A DNA stretch of 60,000 nt from Owenia fusiformis (GCA_903813345.2 CAIIXF020000008.1:37574867-37634866); one strand, 5' to 3'; positions 10,092 to 21,671 are shown, counted from the first letter of the stretch. Notes: generated from the sequence alone by a model not told the origin. Numbers and translations are program-made.

Positions 10092-11819
10092 TGTCACATA
10101 TCAATGCAGTATGGGAGTATACCTCCTTTTTGAAACACTACCTTGTTTACCTCCTTTGTACAATTTCTTTGGCAATGCATTCACACTTTCTAATTATACC
10201 ATAAACAATGAATAGGATTAAAACTGTACAAGGTTACTTTGCAATGTAGAGCAAGATTTGTGTGTAGAAGGCAAGTAAGGGAGGCACAAATGGGTGTAAA
10301 AATATGAGAAAGTTATCTAAGGTATTTATGTTCAATCTATTTTGTTAATTTTATGTAGATGTTATGTTAATATACTATTTTATTCAATTACTACAAATGT
10401 TAGATTTTATGGAGTGAGTTAGACAAGTTACTTAGCAAATAATTATTTTATATTTTAAGCGTTCAGTGTTGTATGAGAAAGATGATATTGTTGCGTAAAA
10501 GACTAGACAGTTTGTAGCAGAATGTGATGTCTATAGCGTGACGTAATTGATGAAGTAATTACCATTCATATGTGATATGTGCTTAAGAGACTAGGCAGTT
10601 CGTAGCAGAATGTGATGTCCATAGCGTGACGTAATTGAAGTAATGACTATTCATATGTGATAATTGTGATGCGAAATATTACCTGATATGAGGTGAGACA
10701 AAATATTTATTAATTATTCCCAGAGTGACCTGACCTTGCTGAACTTTATGTATATTGCTACAATTCTACGATAAACTATATTGTGAAATATCATCATTCC
10801 TGTGATTGACTGTGGCGTTATAGTTATAATGATGCTGATGCTGCGTAAATGAACATGAACCTATGTTGCTGATATCGCATATTCCATATGGTATCTTATG
10901 CTGCAATCGTGAACAATAACCCTTACCGGATTTTCTCGCATATACGCCCCCCTAAATTTAGGCCCATGGGCCAAAAATCGAATGTAGTACGCTTATACGC
11001 CCATGGGCTTATTAAAAATGACTATTTATTGATTTTTTCAATAAATTCAAGAGTATTTTGTCACTGGCAGATCGTTCTGTCGTTACTTTGTTTCAACATT
11101 AAGTTCAACGCTGTGCCGTAAGTGGCAGTGATGGATCGTTCTGTTGTTACTTTGTTTCAACATTAAGTCCAAGGTTGTAGGTGACATTCCCCTTGTAATT
11201 CTTACAAAACATGCGGTAGGACTACAACAGTAGGTACGGTAGTCTTTGAGGAAGATGGCTGATGCCCACCCCGCGGTGGCTCTTCTCACCCTTACGCCCA
11301 CTGGGCCAAAAATCGAAAGTAGTACACTTATACGCCCATGGGCGAAAAATAAGAGGTAAAATAACAGACGAAATTACCCCTTCTTTCAGTTGTACGCCCG
11401 GGGCTTATATGCGAGAAAGTCCGGTACTACATAAAGATACAATCATCTATCGAGGAATCCTAATATACAAGCATCTCCCCAGTGATTGTCATATACACCC
11501 AGTGATTGTTATATACAGGGTGATCTTAACTATAGATCTAAAATTCTCGTGATGAACATTTGAGTTCTACCAAATGTGAACAATATATAATTTGTGCATT
11601 ATCACGCTTAGGAGTGTTTAGAGTATTTAATTTGAACGCAGATAGATATGTTAAGTAAGATAGGCGTTAGGTGTTAGTTAGTGTACATATTTTCGTATTA
11701 TTCATTTTCTTATTTTATATTTATACGAACACAAGTTATTCTTTTAATAAACTTTAATATGTTATTTTAATTACATGTTTTGTTAGGGGTCATACAATTA
11801 TACCCGGGAACTCTTGACA
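10092..11819 (+). repeat. Left (5') LTR, interrupted by a MITE
   Basis: Without the 501 bases of MITE plus TA duplication the LTR is about 1227 bp. It holds an internal tandem duplication of about 88 bp (GTAGCAGAATGTGATG...GCGTGACGTAATTGA, twice, from about 10500 to 10670), which carries TGACGTAA sites, and an AATAAA at 11746-11751 near the 3' end, as expected for an R/U5 poly(A) signal. Confidence 0.93.
10926..11424. mobile_element. Tc1/mariner-type MITE inside the left LTR
   Basis: The 499-bp insert starts CCGGATTTTCTCGCATATA, ends with the near complement, and is flanked by TA at 10924-10925 and 11425-11426. The right LTR lacks it and shows the intact site CCCTTACTACATAAAG, so the boundaries are exact and the insertion came after the LTR element landed. 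CCCATGGGC motifs recur inside. There is no transposase. Confidence 0.93.
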
Positions 11820-11820
11820 A

Positions 11821-11833
11821 TGGGGGCTCGTCC
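11821..11833 (+). other. Primer-binding site, tRNA-Pro type
   Basis: TGGGGGCTCGTCC lies one base after the left LTR. It is complementary to the 3' end of proline tRNA and equals the first 13 bases of the well-known tRNA-Pro primer site of murine leukaemia virus. Confidence 0.85.
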
Positions 11834-12172
11834 ACACTTTTGACCTTGAACGCTTAGATAACATAAAAAATCCTTTAAGGTAGTGTCACATCATATATAT
11901 GTTAAAGTTAAGGTAGTTAGTCACGAATAGGCTAGTATACATTTATCAAAATTAAGGTAACATAACACAAATCCTTAAGGAGGTGTTACATGTAAAGTGT
12001 ATATACGTTTGTTTTACAGTTTTTATTTCAAGTTTACAATTTTAAAACGCATTAAAATGCTTATAACGCGTCTCGCGCATATCAAATTCACATAATTTTG
12101 AAAAAAGAAAATCATAAAAACTTGACATTTTCAACATATTCGCGTTTTTATCCCAGAAAAATCGTTTTCAAA

Positions 12173-12532
12173 ATGGAGGACGATAAACAAGAATACACAG
12201 ACAATACAGAATTTGAAGAATCTGATATAGAAAGATGTCTGAGAATAGGAAAAGAATATGGCTACTCTGGTACAAACCTCGAACAATTTGTAGCAAAAGA
12301 AAGTGAAAGATTAAGTAAACAAAGAAAAGATAATCAGGAACGAACAGATAGGTTAAGGGAACGTGAATTCAACAGAAACATACAATTAGGACAACAAACA
12401 CAACAAGAAATAGCAATGCAAATAGACTTAGAAAAACAAAAAAAGCAAATGCTATACATGTTAATACAGCAACAACAGAATCAATATCCACCAATTCTGG
12501 ACCAAGTAGGCGAGGGCTCAAATCTTGCCTGA
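12173..12532 (+). CDS. gag: Gypsy gag, N-terminal part only
   Basis: The frame opens at 12098, but the ATG at 12173 (AAAATGGAGG) is the likelier start and gives 119 residues beginning MEDDKQEY. It contains YSGTNLEQFVAKESERL, then a long charged helix rich in Arg, Glu and Gln (RLREREFNRNIQLGQQ) that should form a coiled coil. This is the usual look of the N-terminus of animal gypsy gag. A complete gag would run on for several hundred residues with capsid and often a zinc knuckle; both are absent after the TGA at 12530. Confidence 0.75.
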   Translation: MEDDKQEYTDNTEFEESDIERCLRIGKEYGYSGTNLEQFVAKESERLSKQRKDNQERTDRLREREFNRNIQLGQQTQQEIAMQIDLEKQKKQMLYMLIQQQQNQYPPILDQVGEGSNLA

Positions 12533-12539
12533 GGCCAAG

Positions 12540-13111
12540 GTATGCCTATCTAACTCTACCAATGTGATTATAGTTATACTCAGCTGACACTGATGTCAAA
12601 CCACAAGTATTTTCTGTGAATATAGTGCCTACAAACTCTTCCAATATCAGGGAACTATACTAATAATATTGATTTATCTTGATCTCAAATTGTTCTTTAA
12701 TGTGTCTTTTACTTTCTTTGATCATAACTGTTTCAATTTAATATGAACTTGATATATAAAACTTGGTATGTGTATAGGGTATTCTGTGCAATTGTTTGTT
12801 TTGACACGTGACCTAAAGTACATGTCCTATGTTCAGTACAGCTTGACCTTGGCAACACTTCCGGTTCAAATTGACATGTAATTGATATCGGTTATGGCCG
12901 TTTTCGAGTCAGTAAGCAGTAAGCACTAAGCATCAGTTCATGATGTCATCAAAGCCATGTATAAGGTAAGGTTGTCTTTTATATTTACATTTGGCATATG
13001 TGGATATAAACTTTAGAAGGTACATGTACTTAGCGGTCAATTGTCATAATTCAACAGTTGCAGGTACAGCATTCGTAGAAAATGTTGACAACGAAAAAGT
13101 ATTTGTGTACG
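12540..13111. other. Foreign or decayed interior, no gene seen
   Basis: No gag or pol similarity is visible after the gag stop. The stretch is unremarkable up to the mariner insertion. Confidence 0.45.
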
Positions 13112-13113
13112 TA

Positions 13114-14202
13114 CGAGGGGTGATTCAAAAGTAATGGACAAAATTTTATAGGCACGCTTACCTTTACCAGATTTGAATGAAACTTTGTACAAATAAAGAT
13201 TAATCAATTATCTATTAGATGTTAAAATTTTATTAACTAAATGCAAATACATTTTGAGATAGATCACTTCTCTTGGATCATGGTGCATACACCCGGAATC
13301 CATTTTAAAGCTATTTTCATCATAATAACAAATGGATTTTCAATGAAAAGTTTGCTGGTGCAATATATTTTGCAATGCAAGATGTATATGAAAAGCATAT
13401 CGCAGTAAATTCAATAATAATCCATATCATTCCTTATTATTCCTGATGATCATCCATTTGAATTATATTCAATCCTCAATGTATTCTCCTCCAAGTTCAA
13501 TTACTTTCTTCTGTCGGCGCACCCATGCAGAGAACACATGCCCAAATCCATCAGCAGCCATGGTGTTCAGCTGTTTTTGTACAGCCATTTCCAGCTCAGC
13601 TAATGTCTGAAAGGATTGTCCCTTTAATGCCATCTTAAGGGTGGGAAAAAGATAGAAATCACAAGGAGCAGTATCAGGGCTATATGGAGCATGTGGAAGT
13701 TGAGGCATGTCCATGAATGCTGCAAGAGAATCCTGAACTAGCTTGGACCTGTGTGCTGGGGCATTGTCCATGTGTAACAAACGATTGTCTCTTGTGTCTT
13801 TCCTTTCTTTTGAAGTGCCTGTCTTAGAAATATCATTGTGATGTCATAGCACAATTGGTTGCTGAATTTAGAACTCAACAGCAAACACATGGGCATGTGA
13901 GTCTTGCTTGACAATTGCATTACCATGCTTGTTAGACATATCATGTGTGGTAATTGAGTCATTAAAACGAAATCAAGCAAAAATGACAAAAACATTCAAT
14001 TATCATTAAAAAACCAATTCCACCCATGCTTACCCTTGTTACCATGGTTACGCATAGCTGAAACAATTTCAAATGCATTTAAATGAGAATTCGACACAAA
14101 GTAGAGAATTGATTGATCTATTCACTGTGAAAAAATTAGACTGATTGGGTGAAATATAGTATGCCTATAAAAGTTTGTCCATTACTTTTGAATCACCCCT
14201 CG
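13114..14202 (-). mobile_element. Mariner element, internally deleted
   Basis: Near-perfect 41-bp terminal inverted repeats start CGAGGGGTGATTCAAAAGTA, and TA flanks the element at 13112-13113 and 14203-14204. The total of 1089 bp is shorter than an intact mariner (about 1.3 kb); the transposase N-terminus and the first catalytic Asp are lost or scrambled. Confidence 0.92.
13469..13780 (-). pseudogene. Mariner DD34D transposase, C-terminal third
   Basis: The frame contains MDNAPAHRS with the second catalytic Asp, then PYSPDTAPCDFYLFP with the third, then LKMALKGQSF and WVRRQKKVIELGGEYIE, in the spacing of the mariner family. The region 13781-13995 keeps only frame-broken traces (for example VKQDSHAHVF). 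It is not functional by itself. Confidence 0.88.
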
Positions 14203-14258
14203 TATAAAACCGCGTGTTATGCTTGTACATATTCACTGTCCGTCAATGGACAACACTG

Positions 14259-14746
14259 GAGAGGTTAAGCTACCGTATAAAATCCAAAACGCAACTTAAA
14301 CGTATCAATGGCCCCTATACAAATACATGTAGAGTTCACACATAAATAGCCGTTCAGCTCTAGTGTTTGTTTAGACTACACCATAGCTTGTAATGATTAC
14401 ATAGTATGCCATTGATGAAGTTCAATAGCTGGTTTTCTAATACATATTTTAAACGAGCTCGTTTCGTAAGATTATTGGAGTTAAATCATGCGTAACATAC
14501 ATCATCTTCTTCAGAAAGAATTATACTCTGCATCGAAATCAAAATTGCAAGGATAGTATTCAACAGACATGAGTATAATGATTCCCGTTGATAGCAACGT
14601 GAAATATGTAAATCTCCCGTTCTAAACACGCAACTTTGAAGTTGAACGGGTATCTGAAGTAGACTAAAGCGATACAATCCTATGTTGATTCAATGTACTT
14701 TGCGTTTACGTATACGTTTTGAAAAACCGTATTTGCTTAACCTCTC
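14259..14746. mobile_element. GAGAGGTTAAGC MITE, 488 bp
   Basis: The ends are GAGAGGTTAAGC and GCTTAACCTCTC. Subterminal sequence is rich in ACGTATA/CGTTTACG motifs shared with the copies near 6842, 25429 and 27048. There is no ORF with a recognisable product. Confidence 0.8.
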
Positions 14747-15153
14747 TATTATTATATACTGACATGTAGTTATTTGACTTTTCTATTTGGCTCATTTCAG
14801 TTCATCAATTCTCTCCAACTTTACATGTGTGTGTGTTATCGATTGATTTGTTTTATGTGCCCAAGTTTAGCTGTGAAGCTGTGAATTTAGTCTGTAAGGG
14901 GAGCGTATACTTGGTTCAATAACATAGGTTGAACACGTAGTTCACGAGCGGGAGGGGGGAGGTTGGACTGGAGCCAATTATTTTGTTTACATTTTGTCTG
15001 GCTTTGATACAGTGTACAAATCAATTGGTTTGGGATATAAAACTCTCCTGTTGCATCATTCTCCAGGCATTTTTAGGCAACTGTATATAATAACAATTAT
15101 CTTATTTTGCTGGGTGTTTTCTATTCTAGTAGTGATTATGTAAAATAATTAGA
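14747..15153. other. No gene seen
   Basis: Unremarkable AT-rich DNA; the last six bases, ATTAGA, are a target duplication of the next element. Confidence 0.45.
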
Positions 15154-16288
15154 GGGGGGGGGGGTGTATAGAGAGTCTTGGAAATGCATATACAATATTT
15201 TTCAGCTCTCTTATACCATATACAATATTTTTTCACCATATACAATATTTTTCACAGCTCTTATACCATATACAATATTTTAGGTGAAATACAATATACG
15301 ATAATTTTGAAACTGCTTTTGATATTTATAAGGAAATAATATTATATTAGGAGAGAATTCATGTACTAAAGTAAATGTATTATTATAAGGCAACTAGACT
15401 CCACATACATACCACAATGATTTCATTTATTTCATTATGAATTAGACACCATTCGGGTACATCAGCATCAGAAAAGCTGTGACCACATTTTATTTTCAGG
15501 TAAACAAGTTGATTTAAAACACATTTATGATATAAGATTCATGACTTCTCTTTAGTGATTTAGCAACCTACTTTGACCAAAAAACTAACCATGACATTGC
15601 TGCAATTTGCTAAAGCCATTAGCCCATTACCTGTAAAAGTACCATAAAGATATTCAAAATTAGCACAAAACCTGCATCATTGGAATGGGTGGAACCCAGT
15701 GCTCCTCTTTCTTATGACCTACTTTCCCATGACTTATTTAAATGTCCTTCATAGTGAGCCAGGGAAAAAAATTCTTGAAACATAATTGATGCAAAATTGA
15801 GAATGTTGAATAAAAGATTCATCATGTGTTCTATGAAAATAAAGTTTGCTGAGGAAAATATTTATCAGATAGATAATGAAGATTCACAATGCACAATAAT
15901 TTTGTAAAGCAGTTACCTGGAAAATATTAAGTATTTAAAACAGTTTCAGAAATAAAGGACTTCACAAACTTCCATGTAGATAATTCATTTTTGATTGGAC
16001 TCGAGTCTGGAAACTAGAGTTTGAAATAAAGGCAAGATGAGACTTGATTGTTTAAACATTTGAAACATGAGACACTTCGGGGTTTCAGATAAGGCAGCCT
16101 CAAAGACAGTATAAGTTAAACAAAGGTGTGTCAAAATTAAGCAAATTTCCATGAAGGTCAAACCACATGTTTCACAAATGATTTCAAGGCAAAGATGTAT
16201 TGATGAGAATGGAAACTACTCTATGTAACTAGAAATAACTTTCTTTTAAAGGACCACGGACGGTATCGCAACAGATTTCAGTCATATA

Positions 16289-16904
16289 TTGGATTTTGGC
16301 TATTTTCTGAGGATTTGAACAGGTGCATATGTTAGGCCAATGCATTAACTCCAGGACAAGCAGTCATAGAGATTATAAAATAATTTGGACTTTAAGACAG
16401 GGAAGGTGCAAACACCCCATCAACATGTTTTTCTGTAATGTTGTCCTGATTTCCAGCCCTTTCCACACCTGTTTTTCAATGTTTGTTGCATCGATCACTC
16501 TGTTGCGTTTTGAGACATGGTTAAGATCTTTAAATGAAAATATGATTCATGCAGGGGTTTTAAAGATATCAATTTTGGATGACCAAAATTAAGCTGAAAA
16601 CAATGGATCACATGAGTTTTCCCAATGGGAAAATAACATGGGAAATACATGTACTGTTTTCCACTTTATCCCAAATAAATCATATTTTAGAGGTTAACTG
16701 TGTCTCAAAGTGCAACATATTGGTGCATCAAACATTGAAAAAACATATGTGGAAAGGGCTGAAAATAAGGACAACATTTCAGAAAAACCTTCCCTGTCTC
16801 AAAGTTCAAATTATTTTATTACTTCTATGAGTGCTTGATCTGGAGTTAATGCATTGGCCTAACATATGCACCTGTTCAAATCCCCAATAAATAGCCGAAA
16901 TCCA
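16289..16904. repeat. Large imperfect palindrome, arms about 240 bp
   Basis: The left arm from TGGATTTTGGCTATT pairs with a right arm ending AATAGCCGAAATCCA. Well-matched blocks include GCATATGTTAGGCCAATGCA and GGAAAGGGCTG/CAGCCCTTTCC. The spacer is about 160 bp. The open frames at 16323-16592 and 16579-16830 are by-products of this structure. Confidence 0.85.
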
Positions 16905-17103
16905 ACACATGACGGTTTGAAGACCAAATAAACACATTTTGCTATATTATGCTATATTACCATTGTGATGCTTGTATTAAAACATGCGCTGTATGAACAC
17001 TTTGTACTCAAATATTTTCATGATTTATCCTACATACCCGGAAACACGAGTAGCCATAGTGACCATATTTTTCATCAAAGTTAAGATGGTCAATGACATT
17101 TGG

Positions 17104-17601
17104 CAGTCTCACGCCCGGTGATCTGATGAAATGAACGGAGGGGGAGTAGCTGATTTTCGGTAAATTCAACAAATGTTGAAGATTTATTTTTTAAAGCAAA
17201 AGTTTACAATTGAATGGCTACATGAATAGGTGCAGTGCACAGGGAAATATGTTCGGTCTTCTTGGATTTTTTTTGAACTGATGGAGTTCTAAGATAAAAG
17301 GTCTATTAAAAAAGGCGCAGCGTCGCCAACGTGCAAATGCCATTGGCATTTGCATGTTGGCGACGCTGCACTTTTTTAATAGATCTTTTATTTTAGAACT
17401 CCACAGTTAACAAAAATCCAAAAAGACCTAACATATTCCCCCATCCACTGCGTCTATTCATTTAGCCATTCAATTGTAAACTTTCTCTTGAAAAAATAAA
17501 TCTTCAAGATTTGTTGAATTTTCTACCGAAAATCAGCTAGATCTACCCCCCCCCTCCGTTCATTTCTTCTGATCACCAGGCGTGATTCTTATTTGAGACT
17601 G
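17104..17601. repeat. Near-perfect palindrome, about 500 bp, no spacer
   Basis: The centre is T17343 within GCAAATGCCATTGGCATTTGC-like sequence. The arms extend about 240 bp each way and end CAGTCTCA / TGAGACTG. Mismatches are few. This could be a palindromic MITE nested in the 15154-17959 element. Confidence 0.88.
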
Positions 17602-18082
17602 TATTTAACACCTCCTGTGAAAATTTGAATGAAAAGGGCACAAAACTCTTAGTTTGAGAGGGCTTTTCTCTAAACTAACAGTATCGATTGACCTGGAATT
17701 TGAAAACAATTATAGAGACTACTTTTCCATGTTTTTCCAACACGGTTACAGTAAGAGAGTTGGCACAATGGGGGAACTTTTTCTTCATAATTAGCCTTCT
17801 TTAATTCTAGATACCATATACCATATTTTCTAAAATACCATATACCATATTTTTTACACCTCTTATACCATATACGATAAATTTTGCCCCCTCTTATACA
17901 ATATACAAAACATTTTCAGCCTCTTATACGATATACAATATCTCTATACACCCCCCCCCATTAGAAGCACCTATTTACTTCATTATCTACTGTACATGAA
18001 CATTGTCATTATATATGAATGTTTTATTTAAAACATTTTCCTAATGTTAAAGGGATGGCAGTCCCCTGGGTTCTACTGATTC

Positions 18083-18550
18083 ATGATGATGGGGGTTAGT
18101 TTAATGACTTGGAGGTGCAGAATAGGTGTATTTAATTGTGTTAAAGTAAGTCAATCTGACTGCTCCTTTGGCATAAACAAAGTAGGGATATCAGAGTGGT
18201 TAAAACACATATGTATCCGACATGTTTATATGGTATCCATTGTAGTAATACTTTGTTTATTCTTTCTGTTTTTTCCAATAGTGTCATTGATTTTGCTTAC
18301 AATTAGTGCCTCAGTGATGATACATCTTGTAGTATTGTTATGTGTATCATGCATCCTAAAGCTCATTTGTCTAAATGCATGCAGCTGTCTTTTATCAATT
18401 AGATGTTTGTTAATGACCACCATGGTTATATTTACAATTCTACTGACAATTCCTGGAATAATTCCTTTTGTGAATTTACTTAGTCCATTCATAATCAGGC
18501 AACTTTTGTTACTTGCTGGGGATGTTGAGGTAAATCCTGAGGTCCCTTAA
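18083..18550 (+). pseudogene. LINE ORF N-terminus: hydrophobic leader plus 2A-like peptide
   Basis: This 155-residue frame is strongly hydrophobic, with four or so membrane-like segments. It ends LLLLAGDVEVNP at 18506-18538, which is the 2A ribosome-skipping motif (D-V/I-E-x-N-P-G-P) up to its NP. Two extra bases (18539-18540) come exactly before the final Gly-Pro codons, shift the frame and give a stop at once. 2A-like signals at the N-terminus of LINE proteins are known from sea urchin and some other invertebrates. In an intact copy the leader would be split off from the endonuclease-RT protein. This copy cannot do so. Confidence 0.8.
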
Positions 18551-18745
18551 ACAAAGTTAACGTGTTATTTACTAATATTAATAGCATCTCAGCGGATAAT
18601 AGAAGTCGGTTTGAAAGCTTAAGTATATTTTTGAAGGAGGAGGGGGTCCATATAGCTGGAATTAGTGAAGTGGGGACAAATCTTAACCTAGCTGATTATA
18701 ACATAGATGGTTACCACACCTTGAACCAAGAACTCTATGTGATAT
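18541..18745 (+). pseudogene. LINE endonuclease domain, first part
   Basis: After the 2-base shift the frame reads NVLFTNINSISADNRSRF and then VHIAGISEV, where the Glu of SEV is the catalytic metal-binding Glu of the APE-type endonuclease. It continues to DGYHTLNQELY and then stops matching, at the insert boundary. Confidence 0.75.
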
Positions 18746-20566
18746 CGTACCTCTATTTTAATTAAAAGTAATATTCTCATTTATAAAAAGCATTAGGCTT
18801 TAATATGTTCAACTAGTAAGGTTCAATGAATACAAAGTTTATAATGCTGTACACAAAGCAATAGCCTTTAATTAAAGACCGTGCTCGAGTACCCCCCTGC
18901 AGCCCATTAAGAAAATTAGATAGCTGATAAAAATTACATAATTAAACATTAAGGATTAGCCTATCACAGATGGGCTCACTTTCCTTATATGGATTACTGC
19001 AGTATTTACTGAACATAATGAGATATGCACATGGTATATTTGGCGGGGTTTTGTATCTTGTAGGGTGCTTGTTTATGAAGGACAATTGGGTGTTAGTTTA
19101 ACCACTATTATTATTTACAGATAGCCATCTGAGATATAGTTTTCTTTATTCTTTTAATTATCCAAATAATTTCAAGAAGTCCATAATTTGTTATCTTCTT
19201 ATTCTACCATAAATGATGAGCACAACTTTACTAATGACCCCTTTGAATGTCTAAAGCATCAGGATCTACTTGAAGAGTGTCATTAGCAATTTGTTTAGGA
19301 TAGTTCAGTAGAAGTTGATAGGGAACTTCTCAAAAAGTTGCCAAATAAATTATAGATCATGGTATGAACCAATCTTGAGATACCGACACATTTCCTACAA
19401 CCCCCCAAATCAAGGGTAATGTCTGGAAATGTAATGTCCCTTTCATCAAGATAAATGAAAGCAAACACAGGACAACCAGAACGATGATAAATGTTCAAAA
19501 TCAGGAAAAGTTGAGTAATACAGTGGGGTTGTTGAAAGATATTCTTCTAGGAGACACGGAACCCAGGATGTTCTGGTCTCTAACCTATATCACTCATGAA
19601 CCATACAGTTTGAAACTGTAAACTAATTTTCAATGAGAATATTTGAGTCATCTTCAAAATGTTAAAATGGTCAATTCAATTATATAAGGGGATGTCTCTA
19701 CTTCCCTTTACTTCCATATGTCAGTTCTCAAATCAACTACATCATGTCTCAAGCACTAGCAAATAAAACTAAACAGAAAGTTATTATTCGAAGTAGAAGT
19801 TTTAGGAGATGATTTATAAAGCAGAGACTTTATAACAAGCTTGGTGGGATTAAAATGCAAACTTAAGCAATATCAGTTTAGTGACTTATACAAATGCATT
19901 TGATACACAATGTTGAGAAAAGGTCAATTATAAGCACCAACATATTGTATAAAACAAAACACGGAACATGTTCAAGGATTATCAATAAACTCAAGCAAAT
20001 GATCGTATCTGAAAAAGGAAAACAATAACATTTGAAATCAAAGGAATATATACTCATTGGCATTGTTGGATTAAGTTATTGAATTGATGAATACTACACA
20101 TGTTTGGTAAGTAGAAAACATTGTTCTCTATTTACATTCAGCCATGTCCCTTTGTTTATATGTATCATGTGACTAATTTCTGCAATGCCGATTGGCTGTA
20201 CTTTGAATTGTTAACTCCTCCCATTAGCAGTTTAAAAAATGAAGATTTAATGTGTTTTTAAGATATCTCTGATTGAAATAAGTACATTTATTTGAAGATA
20301 GTATATTCATACACAAATGTGACAAATTATGTAGCAATCTGATCATTAATTCTATAGGAAAAGGCTATTTTATTGTCAGAGCAAGCAGTTTCAGTTATTT
20401 TCAAATTTAATGGTTTACTAATGACTCCATTTCTAACTGAACCTGAGCTTAAATACTCAGCCACCCCCTTTAAGCATCAGTGTTGATTGCCAAGTTTTAG
20501 CTGATAGAAGGTTTAATACGCTTGAGTGAATACCAGTACAGAATCATGTTATGCAGAAATCATACA

Positions 20567-20728
20567 CTAATCCCACTTTTTATTGTGTTCGATTTGCACA
20601 TTTTCAGCCAATGACAACTTTGTAATAACTTGTATTTGAATATACACCAATCCCACTTTACATTGTGTTCAATTTGCACAATTTCAGCCAATGACAAGTT
20701 TGTAATAATTTGTATTTGAATATAAACC
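20567..20728 (+). repeat. 80-bp tandem duplication
   Basis: TCCCACTTTTTATTGTGTTC...TATTTGAATATA at 20571 is repeated from 20651 with about seven differences. Confidence 0.85.
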
Positions 20729-20914
20729 AATCATAATTTGTGAGCTCCTAAAGGGACATATTCCTTTTAGCACGAGTGTAAAACTTGATTTCCAATATAA
20801 AAGCTACACCTAGATTTATTTCAATCAGTCCCAACATTTTGATACAAAGTTTTGCTGCAGTAGGAGTTACAACAAAAACAGTGTGAGATGAACATGTAAA
20901 GCTGCCAACATAAA

Positions 20915-20949
20915 ATACCAATGTGCAGTTATCAACTGCACATTGGTAT
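20915..20949. repeat. Perfect hairpin, 16-bp stem, 3-base loop
   Basis: ATACCAATGTGCAGTT, loop ATC, then the exact complement. AACAATAAAG follows within 10 bases, so in a transcript the hairpin would sit just before a poly(A) signal. Confidence 0.9.
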
Positions 20950-21091
20950 ATTTTAACAATAAAGACAATTTTAAACCTACAATACGTGTTATTGATCTAT
21001 ACGCACATACGTCCACCTTCCAAGTGTGCTACAAATGGTACTGCGGGTGAACAGTGAACATTGGGTGCAAATGCAGACAACAGCGTTATCT

Positions 21092-21345
21092 ACAATCTGG
21101 TCGTCGGCGTAATCAACAGCGTAATCAACAGCGTAATCAACAGCGTAATCATCAGCGTAATCATCAGCGTAGTTATCAGCGTAATCATCAGCGTAATCAT
21201 CAGCGTGGTCGTCAGCGTAGTCATCAGCGTAATCGTCAGCGTGGTCGTCAGCGTAGTCATCAGCGTAATCGTCAGCGTGGTCGTCAGCGTAATCGTCTGC
21301 GTAGTCGTCAGCGTAGTTGTCATCGTAGTCGTCATCGTAGCCAAG
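21092..21345 (+). repeat. 12-bp minisatellite, about 21 units
   Basis: Units are variants of CAGCGTAATCAT, drifting towards CAGCGTGGTCGT at the right. Since 12 is a multiple of 3, three frames stay open (NQQR-, VIIS- and TTLM-type repeats) and give long but meaningless ORFs on both strands. Confidence 0.95.
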
Positions 21346-21671
21346 TGTGATGTCAACTTCATGTATTTCGTATTATATGTGGACTGCAACTGCGTTCGTT
21401 CTATAAGCCACCCAAAGAAAGGAACAGTCGTCACCGTAGCCAAGTGTGGTGTCCATATCAGCATAAATATGTAAGTTCAAAGTTCCATTGAGACTAAAGC
21501 CATATTTAAAACAAATTCAAAGTGTAAATCCCCAGTGTTAAGTGTTTAACTAGATTGCGTAAGTTTAGATCAATTTTTAATGTCATAGTGACAACAATCG
21601 TTAGGTCAAACCAGTCAAATCATGGCAACTTCAAGTGATCAAAAGTCAGATTCTGAAGAATCGAAATCTTT

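Larger units (their letters stand above)
15154..17959. mobile_element. 2.8-kb element with G-tract terminal inverted repeats
   Basis: The left end is a run of 11 Gs followed by TGTATAGAGA; the right end is TCTCTATACA followed by 9 Cs. ATTAGA flanks both sides (15148-15153 and 17960-17965), a 6-bp target duplication. Subterminal DNA on both sides has repeated (ACC)ATATACAATATTTT units. Two large palindromes lie inside. There is no transposase-like frame, so it is non-autonomous and of unknown superfamily. Confidence 0.75.
18746..21671. mobile_element. Insert in the LINE endonuclease, possibly LTR-retroelement derived
   Basis: The insert of about 2.9 kb separates two halves of one endonuclease domain. 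LTR-like hints are an 80-bp tandem duplication (20567-20728), a long hairpin followed by AACAATAAAG (20915-20960), then TGGTACTGCGGG near 21034 that could be a primer site, and a gag-like start MATSSDQKSDSEESKS at 21622. There is no second LTR, so identity remains open. A short ORF at 19878-20063 and others look accidental. Confidence 0.4.

Noticed and set aside
16323-16830. Two ORFs of 83-89 codons
   Set aside because: Both are inside the arms of a large palindrome and show no conserved motif.
21054-21474. Open frames of 98-137 codons on both strands
   Set aside because: They are products of the 12-bp minisatellite, which lacks stops in several frames.
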